Of a DNA stretch of 10,803 bases, positions 6,652-10,803 are shown one piece after another. Position numbers and translations under genes: made by a program. This DNA is from JACKJP01 sp050186955 (GTDB lineage: Bacteria; Pseudomonadota; Alphaproteobacteria; Rhizobiales; Tepidamorphaceae): assembly GCA_050186955.1 (NCBI GenBank), contig JBFWXZ010000105.1, forward strand, positions 1-10,803, read 5' to 3'. Numbering within the stretch: position 1 is the stretch's first letter; each line of letters starts with the position of its first letter. The notes under the pieces were generated by a model. It saw only the letters and a list, made by a program, of their open reading frames with translations, was not told the DNA's origin and did not search any database.

Positions 6652-7167
6652 TCAGAGCGCGGCGGCGATCTCCCCGACGGACAGCATCAGCGTATGGTCG
6701 CCGACATGGGATTCGCGGAATCCGTGGCGGCGATAGAAGGCGGCGGCGCGGTCGTCGATCGCATGGACGAGAACGGCGCGGATACCGAGTGTCTGCGACG
6801 CCTGGTAGATGCGGGCGAGGGCGTCGCGCAGCAGATCCGCGCCCAGTCCCTTGCGCTGCCACGCGAGATCGCAGGCCAGGCGGCCGATGATCGCGACCGG
6901 CACCGTGGCGGGCAGTCCCTGTTGCCGCCGCAGCCTTGAGGGAAGCTCGCCCCTTTCGACGGCGCCGCTGAGGATGCAGTAGTAGCCGACCACGCGACGG
7001 TCCTCGCAGGCGACGTAGGTGCGGGCGGTCTGCCCCTCGCTCTGCCGGGCGCGGCGCTTCAGCCAGTCGTCGAGATCGGCGTTGCCGCAGGAAAAGCTAT
7101 CGCAATCATGTTCCGGGCCGAGGTGGTCCGGCCGGTTCAGCCTGCGCGCCTCGTCCGCCGGCGGCAC
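6652..7167 (-). CDS. GNAT acetyltransferase toxin of a type II toxin-antitoxin system (TacT/AtaT-like)
   Basis: A 171-residue protein. Characterised members of this family (TacT, AtaT, KacT) acetylate the amino acid on charged tRNAs and so stop translation; the specific tRNA here cannot be read from sequence. Seen in order: the SFSCGNADLDDWLKRRA segment near 24-40, TYVACEDRRVVGYYCILSG, PVAIIGRLACDLAWQRKGLGADLL with the acetyl-CoA pyrophosphate loop QRKGLG (104-109), and AAAFYRRHGF with the conserved Tyr145 used as general acid. All hallmarks are intact. It starts with GTG 7167, only seven bases after the antitoxin stop, and has little Shine-Dalgarno of its own, suggesting coupling that keeps toxin below antitoxin. 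Loss of toxicity cannot be excluded. Confidence 0.92.
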   Translation of the reverse strand: MPPADEARRLNRPDHLGPEHDCDSFSCGNADLDDWLKRRARQSEGQTARTYVACEDRRVVGYYCILSGAVERGELPSRLRRQQGLPATVPVAIIGRLACDLAWQRKGLGADLLRDALARIYQASQTLGIRAVLVHAIDDRAAAFYRRHGFRESHVGDHTLMLSVGEIAAAL

Positions 7168-7174
7168 GGCGGGG

Positions 7175-7471
7175 TCACGAGCCCCAAAGGGGTTTCTTGG
7201 CCATAAGCGCCTTCAGCGCCGCGTTCTGCGGCGGCGGATTGTCGAGGCTGGCGGCGAAGGCGTCGAACCGTTCGGCATCGAGCCGGAACAGCCGCTGCTC
7301 GAGCATGACGTCGAGGGCGTGGGCGCGGGCGCTGTCGAGCATGAATTCCGTGCGCGACTTGCCGAGCGTCGATGCCGCCTCGTCGATCAGATTGCGCACA
7401 TCCTCGCTGACGCGCAGGTTGATCGTGGCCGATTTGGCGCGCTCGCTTCGCGGCTGCGCGGTGTTCGTCAT
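7175..7471 (-). CDS. DUF1778 ribbon-helix-helix antitoxin (TacA/AtaR-like)
   Basis: A 98-residue protein that should bind DNA as a dimer and neutralise the adjacent GNAT toxin. The N-terminal half is the ribbon-helix-helix fold: strand SATINLRVSED (about 14-24), helices LIDEAASTLGKSRTEFMLDSARAHA. The C-terminal tail RLDAERFDAFAASLDNPPPQNAALKALMAKKPLW is the toxin-wrapping segment typical of DUF1778 antitoxins, with the usual LDNPP and KKPLW features. Antitoxin first, toxin second is the normal order. An AT-rich promoter with an inverted repeat lies just upstream, as expected for autorepression (with toxin as co-repressor in a conditional-cooperativity scheme, known for the family). GGAG about 12 bases before ATG is the only Shine-Dalgarno candidate. 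Confidence 0.93.
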   Translation of the reverse strand: MTNTAQPRSERAKSATINLRVSEDVRNLIDEAASTLGKSRTEFMLDSARAHALDVMLEQRLFRLDAERFDAFAASLDNPPPQNAALKALMAKKPLWGS

Positions 7472-7497
7472 GGACTACGCTCCGGGTTTCAGGCGGG

Positions 7498-7538
7498 TTG
7501 ATATGGATATTGTATATGCAATGTCAACACACATACAA
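7498..7538 (-). promoter_or_regulatory. toxin-antitoxin promoter and inverted-repeat operator
   Basis: On the minus strand a perfect -35 TTGACA (complement of 7522-7527) is followed after 18 bases by TATCAA (7498-7503), a weak -10. Overlapping it is an inverted repeat, TTGTATATG (7510-7518) and CACATACAA (7530-7538), matching at 8 of 9 positions around an 11-base spacer, so the -35 box sits inside the operator. This is the usual layout for ribbon-helix-helix autorepression. The AT-rich block 7500-7560 contrasts sharply with its surroundings. Confidence 0.6.
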
Positions 7539-7557
7539 AGAAATATGAATTTATTCC

Positions 7558-7586
7558 TTGACAACGTCCCTCTCCTCGTGTAGAAG
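7558..7586 (+). promoter_or_regulatory. sigma-70-type promoter of a candidate small RNA
   Basis: A perfect TTGACA (7558-7563), 17-base spacer and TAGAAG (7581-7586; 4 of 6 matches to TATAAT) point to plus-strand transcription starting near 7591-7594. It is back to back with the toxin-antitoxin promoter. The first downstream element is an intrinsic terminator, not a gene. Confidence 0.55.
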
Positions 7587-7591
7587 AAGGG

Positions 7592-7644
7592 CACAGTCGA
7601 AAAGTGCGAGGCGCCGCGGGCCCAGGAGGTTCCGCGGCTTTTTT
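7592..7644 (+). ncRNA. candidate small RNA, about 53 nt
   Basis: Between the promoter at 7558-7586 and the terminator ending at 7644 lies a self-contained transcription unit with no start codon plus frame of its own. It would fold as a small 5' hairpin (GCAC 7591-7594 with GTGC 7604-7607, Ala-rich loop) and a strong terminator hairpin. The terminator loop displays AGGAGG (7624-7629), a perfect Shine-Dalgarno sequence. I cannot assign it to a known Rhizobiales sRNA family. Alternatively it is a leader with terminator in front of the lipoprotein gene at 7808, that is, an attenuator. The start is estimated from the -10 box. Confidence 0.45.
7613..7644 (+). terminator. intrinsic terminator
   Basis: GCCGCGG (7613-7619) and CCGCGGC (7632-7638) form a perfect 7-bp G+C stem around a 12-base loop, followed immediately by six T (7639-7644) and ATT. 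It works only in the plus direction; the minus strand lacks a T-run. It ends the short transcript from the 7558 promoter. Confidence 0.8.
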
Positions 7645-7807
7645 ATTGCCCGCGACCCGCGGGGCGCGCCGTTCATGCTGCGCCGCAGCGGGAACGCGCC
7701 GGCCTTACCCCGCGTTATCGGATCATGACAGGGCCATGCGCACCCGCCACGGCACGGTTGCCGCGAGCGATGAAGCGCCACCAGCGCCCTTCGAGGGAGT
7801 GACGGAC

Positions 7808-8194
7808 ATGTTGAAGCGGTTGGATCTGTTCATCGTCGGCGCGCTCGGCCTCGCCGGGTGCTCCGCCATTTCCGACACCACGCTCGCCTACGCCCCGCCC
7901 CAGCAGATGGCCGCGGGCTGCGAGGCGATCCAGACCGAGGCGCGCCAGGTGCAGGCGAATATATTCGGGCTCGCCGGCCTCGAGCCGCGGCTTCCCGCCA
8001 CCGGCTATGCCGAGGCGCCGGCCGCCAATGAGGGGCTGCGCCGCACCGAGATGGATCTCGCCCGCCAGCGCATGGTGACGCTGCGCGAGGAAGGCATCCG
8101 CCAGGGCTGCGCCGACATGCCCCAGTGGCACTATCTGGAGGACTTCGTGCAGCCGCCGCAGGGCGACGACCGCTATACCGTCCAGCCGTCCTAG
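7808..8194 (+). CDS. small lipoprotein, function unknown
   Basis: A 128-residue protein with a compact lipoprotein signal: MLKR, a hydrophobic stretch and lipobox LAGC, so Cys18 would be lipidated; Ser follows the Cys, compatible with outer-membrane sorting. ATG 7808 has GAGGGAG about 8 bases upstream, and an upstream ATG at 7736 would bury the signal. The mature part is helical and polar with two further Cys (AAGCEAI and RQGCADMP) that could form a disulfide in the periplasm. Charged helices (LRRTEMDLARQRMVTLREEG) suggest a short coiled coil. No family is recognised. It stands alone on the plus strand, after the terminator and 18 bp before the HTH remnant. Confidence 0.75.
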   Translation: MLKRLDLFIVGALGLAGCSAISDTTLAYAPPQQMAAGCEAIQTEARQVQANIFGLAGLEPRLPATGYAEAPAANEGLRRTEMDLARQRMVTLREEGIRQGCADMPQWHYLEDFVQPPQGDDRYTVQPS

Positions 8195-8212
8195 TTGGCG
8201 CCCGCATAGAAA

Positions 8213-8536
8213 GTGTCGCCGAGCAAGCTGCCCCCCGATGCCCTCAGGCGGGCATATGAGGCGGGCACGCCCGGCCTGGCGGCGATAGCCGCCTCCGCCG
8301 GCATCTCCGTATCGACGCTGCGCCGCCGCGCCCTCGCGGGCGGCTGGCGGCCGCGTCTTCGCCCCAAACGCAACGCGCCGCGCGCCCACACGCTGGACGC
8401 GCTGTGGCGCATGCTCGACGCCCAGATCGCCGCCGGCGGAGGCGGCTTGACGCCTCTTCAGTTCCTGAAAGACCCTGACTGGGATACGCGGGTTCAGGAC
8501 CGGGCTGGACGCCCTGAGGCAAGCGGGAGTGTTGGA
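8213..8536 (+). pseudogene. truncated HTH protein resembling the small terminase of gene-transfer agents/phages
   Basis: Frame from GTG 8213: residues 7-50 (PPDALRRAYEAG..., AAIAASAGISVSTLRRRALAGGW) are a homeodomain-like helix-turn-helix with Trp-Arg closing it, followed by a basic linker and HTLDALWRMLDAQIAA. This HTH, Arg-rich linker and LWxxxxxQI helix is the order in small terminase (g1-like) proteins of rhizobial GTA clusters, where the helix begins the oligomerisation domain. Here that helix stops after one turn or two at about 8437 and the sequence changes to unrelated, less G+C-rich codons that run in frame into the DUF2019 gene without a stop. No large terminase follows. It may therefore be a truncated remnant; a genuine HTH-DUF2019 fusion of 229 residues (8213-8902) is the alternative. 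Confidence 0.45.
8493..8502 (+). repeat. left copy of a 10-bp direct repeat flanking the DUF2019 gene
   Basis: TTCAGGACCG occurs here and again at 8923-8932, 430 bp apart, one copy on each side of the DUF2019 gene (8537-8902). The match is perfect over 10 bases and does not extend further. It could mark a cassette boundary; chance is possible. Confidence 0.5.
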
Positions 8537-8902
8537 ATGAGCGGCATTCGCGATATTTCCGTTCAGGAACTGCTGGATCGCTTTGTGGACGTATGTCTCG
8601 ATCAGGAAGATGCCCTGTCCGATGAGGACTACGATAAATTCAACAGGCTCTATGACGTCCGGATGGATATTCAGGACGAATTGAAGCGCAGAGGTGACAA
8701 GGCGAGAAGGAGCCTGCTGAGGCTTTACGATCACCCGAATCTGACGGTGCAGATGTTCGCCGCCGCGGCGACCGCGGGCCTCGAACGCGAGGCGGCTCTC
8801 GCCAAGCTCCGGGAAATCGGCGTGAGGCGCGACTTCCTTGATTCCATACGCGCCAACTCGATGGCGACGCGGCTCGAGGAAGGAGCCTGGGATCCGGATT
8901 GA
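8537..8902 (+). CDS. DUF2019 domain-containing protein
   Basis: A 121-residue protein from ATG 8537, with GGGAG seven bases upstream. It matches the DUF2019 pattern: VQELLDRFVDVCLDQEDAL, DYDKFNRLYDVRMDIQDELKRRGDKARRSLLRLYDHPNLTVQMFAAAATAG and a C-terminal LREIG...W segment. Such proteins are small, cytoplasmic, all-helical and HEAT-like; their function is not established, and similar folds occur among immunity-type proteins, so an immunity role is only a guess. Codon use is less G+C-rich than its neighbours (for example GAT ATT TCC GTT CAG GAA), and a 10-bp direct repeat flanks it, which fits recent acquisition. The frame continues upstream into the HTH remnant; the internal RBS and family length support ATG 8537 as the true start. 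Confidence 0.75.
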   Translation: MSGIRDISVQELLDRFVDVCLDQEDALSDEDYDKFNRLYDVRMDIQDELKRRGDKARRSLLRLYDHPNLTVQMFAAAATAGLEREAALAKLREIGVRRDFLDSIRANSMATRLEEGAWDPD

Positions 8903-8922
8903 GTGCGGCTCGCATCCGGGCC

Positions 8923-8932
8923 TTCAGGACCG
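8923..8932 (+). repeat. right copy of the 10-bp direct repeat flanking the DUF2019 gene
   Basis: This is the second copy of TTCAGGACCG, 20 bp after the DUF2019 stop codon; see 8493-8502. Confidence 0.5.
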
Positions 8933-8961
8933 ATCGTGCAGACAGCTATCAGGGAAAATCC

Positions 8962-9243
8962 ATGACCGGGGTGAACCGTCACCGCGGCGAGGTGTCGGCC
9001 GTCTTCGGCGGCCGCCGCTATCGCCTTTGCCTGACGCTCGGCGCGCGACGTCGCCGACTTCCGCTCTTGCGCGCCGGGCTTTCGCCGACCGCCCTCGACC
9101 AGCCGCTTGGCTCCAGTGACGACACGCTGGCGGCGCTGTCGCGCGTGCCGAACGAATTGTGGACGCTGATCACCGTCGGCATGGGCGGCTACATCATCGG
9201 CCGTACCGGGGAGAAGATGGTCGACCGCTGGTCGGCGCGCTGA
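8962..9243 (+). pseudogene. GTA gp10-like (tail assembly chaperone) start joined to a holin-like tail; decayed
   Basis: ATG 8962 has AGGGA eight bases upstream. Residues 5-28 (NRHRGEVSAVFGGRRYRLCLTLGA) closely resemble the N-terminus of GTA gp10 family proteins, which then continue with a LAELE... helix. Here, right after LTLGA (about 9040), the frame degenerates into Arg/Leu/Pro-rich sequence. From about 9118 it becomes protein-like again: DDTLAALSRVPNELWTLITVGMGGYIIGRTGEKMVDRW, a hydrophobic helix plus GRxxEK end as in some phage holin-like proteins. In another frame, 9046-9117 reads RRAFADRPRPAAWLQ, which may be the lost middle. The open frame (93 residues) is intact but looks like a join of two fragments by deletion. 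Gp10 resemblance is fairly clear; the holin part is weak. Confidence 0.5.
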
Positions 9244-9321
9244 GCGGCCCGCGCGGCGCGGTTGCCGCGCCGCTTCCAGCGCCTATGCTTCGCTCCGACG
9301 TGAATCGGCGAGGGCGCTGGC

Positions 9322-9993
9322 ATGGATATCTACGAGGCGGTCGAAAGCCGCGTGAGCTGCCGGGCGTTCCGGCCCGAATCGGTGCCGGAGGCGATGGTCC
9401 GCAGGATTCTCGCCGCGGCGTCGCGGGCGCCGTCCGGGGGCAATCTCCAGCCGTGGATCGTCCATGTCCTGACTGGCGCGCCGCTCGCCGAACTCAAGGC
9501 GCGCATCGCCCGGCACTACGACACGCTGCCGAAGGGCGAGGGCACCGAATACGCGATCTATCCCGAGCCGCTCGGCGAGACCTATCACGCCAGGCGCAAG
9601 GAGAACGGCGCCCAGCTCTACGAGCTGCTCGGCATCGCGCGCGAGGACCGGGCGGCGCGGCTCAATCAGTTCGAGCGCAACTTCCGCTTCTTCGACGCAC
9701 CGGTCGGCATGCTGTTCTTCATCGACCGGCAGATGCAGCCCGGCCAGTGGTCCGACCTCGGCATGTTCATCCAGACGGTGATGCTGCTGGCGCGGGCGGA
9801 AGGGCTGCATAGCTGCGCCCAGGAGGCATGGGCGATGTTTCACCGCAGCGTCGCCGAATTCGTCGCCCAGCCGCCGGAATTGATGCTTTTTTGCGGCCTT
9901 GCGCTCGGCTATATGGACGAGGGGGCAATCGTGAACGAATTACGGACGACGCGCGCGCCGCTCGACGATTTCGCGCGCTTCTCCGGCTTCTGA
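9322..9993 (+). CDS. nitroreductase family protein (FMN-dependent NAD(P)H oxidoreductase)
   Basis: A 223-residue cytoplasmic flavoprotein of the nitroreductase superfamily; such enzymes reduce nitro-aromatics or quinones with NAD(P)H through bound FMN, but the physiological substrate is not visible. Seen: SRVSCRAFRPE near the N-terminus (phosphate-binding Arg residues), AASRAPSGGNLQPWIVHV (FMN/flavin contact with Ser and Asn), the helix DLGMFIQTVMLLARAEGLHSCAQEAW and the C-terminal FCGLALGYMDEGAIVNELRTTRAPLDDF, typical of this family. Length is normal. ATG 9322 has GAGGG about 9 bases upstream. It is separated by 78 bp from the GTA remnant and by 63 bp from the feuN-like gene; no functional link to either is evident. 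Confidence 0.9.
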   Translation: MDIYEAVESRVSCRAFRPESVPEAMVRRILAAASRAPSGGNLQPWIVHVLTGAPLAELKARIARHYDTLPKGEGTEYAIYPEPLGETYHARRKENGAQLYELLGIAREDRAARLNQFERNFRFFDAPVGMLFFIDRQMQPGQWSDLGMFIQTVMLLARAEGLHSCAQEAWAMFHRSVAEFVAQPPELMLFCGLALGYMDEGAIVNELRTTRAPLDDFARFSGF

Positions 9994-10015
9994 GACGGCG
10001 TTTCGCGGCTCTCCC

Positions 10016-10049
10016 GTTCATCGGCGGTTCAGTCTGGACCGTCTATAGA
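10016..10049 (+). promoter_or_regulatory. PhoP-box-like direct repeat and -10 upstream of the feuN-like gene
   Basis: CGTTCA (10015-10020) and GGTTCA (10026-10031) are separated by 5 bases, an 11-bp period, like the PhoP box (T/G)GTTTA-N5-(T/G)GTTTA used by OmpR/PhoP-family regulators. Twelve bases later comes TATAGA (10044-10049), a -10 candidate, and no -35 is needed at an activator-dependent promoter. The predicted start of transcription is close to ATG 10057, so the message may have an extremely short leader or none. An autoregulatory role is inferred. Confidence 0.45.
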
Positions 10050-10056
10050 GGGCGCC

Positions 10057-10284
10057 ATGATCCGATCTCTCGCATTCGCGCTCGCGGCCATCCTCGCCGT
10101 CGGCGGCAGCGCCGCCGCCCAGGGAAGCTGCGCCCATGCGCCTGCGCAGGCGGCCGCCCAGACCGGCGGCCAGCCGATCGGCGCGCCTCGCCTCGCCGGC
10201 AACAGCTGCATCGTCACCGTCCTCGTGCAGGGGGCGCCCGGCAAGCCGCCCAAGCGCGTTACCGTGCGCGTGCCGGCGCGCTAG
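10057..10284 (+). CDS. feuN: small exported protein, probable FeuN-like modulator of the FeuQ sensor kinase
   Basis: A 75-residue protein with a cleavable signal peptide (MIRSLAFALAAILAVGGSAAAQ, cut after Ala-Ala-Gln or nearby) and a mature part of about 53 residues with two Cys (GSCAHAP and NSCIV) that may form a disulfide, ending in a basic KPPKRVTVRVPAR strand. FeuN of Sinorhizobium meliloti is an 83-residue periplasmic protein encoded immediately upstream of feuP that restrains the FeuPQ two-component system and is needed for viability. Size, export signal and position fit; sequence identity was not checked, so the name rests mainly on synteny. Translation may use AGAGGG only four bases from ATG, which also overlaps the -10. 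The stop is 39 bp before the response regulator gene. Confidence 0.6.
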   Translation: MIRSLAFALAAILAVGGSAAAQGSCAHAPAQAAAQTGGQPIGAPRLAGNSCIVTVLVQGAPGKPPKRVTVRVPAR

Positions 10285-10323
10285 AATGCCGCGCCCTTCC
10301 TGATTCCCGAAGGATCGTGACCG

Positions 10324-10803
10324 ATGCGCGTTCTCGTCGTCGAAGATGACAAGGATCTCAACCGGCAGCTTCGTGACGCGCTGACGGCGGCCGGCTATGC
10401 CGTCGACGTCGCCTTCGACGGCGAGGAGGGCCATTTCCTCGGCGATACCGAGCCCTATGACGCGGTGGTGCTGGATATCGGCCTGCCGCAGATGGACGGC
10501 GTGCGGGTGCTCGAGCAGTGGCGCGCCGACGCGCGCACCATGCCGGTGCTGATCCTGACCGCGCGCGACCGCTGGAGCGACAAGGTCGCCGGCTTCGACG
10601 CCGGCGCCGACGACTACGTCACCAAGCCGTTCCACATGGAGGAAATCCTGGCGCGGCTGCGGGCGCTGGTTCGCCGCGCCGCCGGCCACGCCTCCTCCGA
10701 TCTCGAATGCGGGCCGGTGCGCCTCGACACCCGCGCCTCGCGCGTCACCGTCGACGGCAACCCGATCAAGCTGACCTCGCACGAGCTGCGGCTGATCTCC
10801 TAT
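10324..10803 (+). CDS. feuP: OmpR/PhoP-family response regulator, FeuP-like, cut by the window end
   Basis: The window holds the first 160 residues. The receiver domain (1-115) has the acidic pair Asp8/Asp9, phosphoacceptor Asp51 (VVLDIGLPQMDG), Thr79 (ILTARD), Tyr98 and Lys101 (DDYVTKPF); all are intact. The winged-helix DNA-binding domain begins at LECGPVRLDTRASRVTVDG and is cut inside the LTSHELRLISY helix, with about 60 residues missing. The RWSDKVAGFDAGADDYVTKPFHMEE stretch looks like rhizobial FeuP/PhoP-type regulators. ATG 10324 has AGGA 9 bases upstream. Presumably a FeuQ-like histidine kinase follows outside the window. In S. meliloti FeuP controls genes for periplasmic cyclic beta-glucan export; the targets here are unknown. 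Confidence is high for the family and moderate for the name. Confidence 0.9.
   Translation, partial: MRVLVVEDDKDLNRQLRDALTAAGYAVDVAFDGEEGHFLGDTEPYDAVVLDIGLPQMDGVRVLEQWRADARTMPVLILTARDRWSDKVAGFDAGADDYVTKPFHMEEILARLRALVRRAAGHASSDLECGPVRLDTRASRVTVDGNPIKLTSHELRLISY

Noticed and set aside
5516..6862. 448-codon minus-strand open frame spanning the YcgN gene, the gene-free stretch and the toxin 3' end
   Set aside because: It is antisense to YcgN and in another frame of the toxin; its composition is low-complexity Arg/Pro and no domain is recognisable.
7601..7807. N-terminal extension of the small lipoprotein gene from GTG 7604 or ATG 7736
   Set aside because: Either would place over 20 residues in front of a complete lipoprotein signal, and the first would start inside the terminator-bearing small-RNA unit; ATG 7808 has a good Shine-Dalgarno sequence.
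1..10803. CRISPR array, tRNA, rRNA, insertion sequence or transposase
   Set aside because: No regularly spaced repeats, no cloverleaf with a GTTCRANNC-type arm in context, no ribosomal sequence and no transposase motif were recognised on either strand.

Overview
The window is a G+C-rich (about two-thirds by eye) piece of an alphaproteobacterial chromosome, most likely of the order Hyphomicrobiales (Rhizobiales). The pointers are a DUF2336 protein, a class A penicillin-binding protein with the N-terminal extension typical of rhizobial homologues, a short protein with an AEIVLFPGIRVE core of a kind I recall from rhizobial genomes, paired DUF1214/DUF1254 envelope proteins, and a feuN-feuP-like operon. 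Bases 1-13 are not genomic. They are the reverse complement of the Illumina adapter core AGATCGGAAGAGC, so the window begins at an untrimmed contig end.

Left part (14-6061), ordinary core genes: a DUF2336 gene (minus, cut by the contig end) is divergent from a small-protein gene coupled to a lipoprotein gene (plus). Converging on these is a probable minus-strand envelope operon: PBP1A, then DUF1214 and DUF1254 proteins whose genes overlap by 13 bp. Divergent from PBP1A is a YcgN-family cysteine-cluster protein. Both divergent intergenic regions carry a near-consensus CtrA-type site (TTAN-N7-TTAAC), hinting at cell-cycle control.

Middle part (6062-8194), accessory: about 590 bp without a convincing gene holds a perfect DnaA-box sequence, an 80-bp unit with imperfect inverted-repeat ends and two back-to-back perfect palindromes. 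Then comes a complete type II toxin-antitoxin pair (DUF1778 ribbon-helix-helix antitoxin and GNAT acetyltransferase toxin, minus strand) behind an AT-rich promoter with an inverted-repeat operator. Divergent from it is an orphan promoter, about 53 bp of sequence and a strong intrinsic terminator: a candidate small RNA whose terminator loop displays AGGAGG. A small lipoprotein gene follows.

Right part (8213-10803): 8213-9243 looks like the wreck of a gene-transfer-agent (GTA) or prophage structural cluster. A truncated HTH/small-terminase-like frame and a truncated GTA gp10-like start remain, and between them sits an intact DUF2019 gene of different composition flanked by a 10-bp direct repeat. 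A nitroreductase gene follows, then a small exported protein placed like FeuN directly before an OmpR/PhoP-family response regulator like FeuP (cut by the window end). A PhoP-box-like direct repeat lies exactly where an activator would bind upstream of the feuN-like gene.

No rRNA, tRNA, CRISPR array or transposase was seen. Family names come from recognition of the translated sequence, not from database searches.
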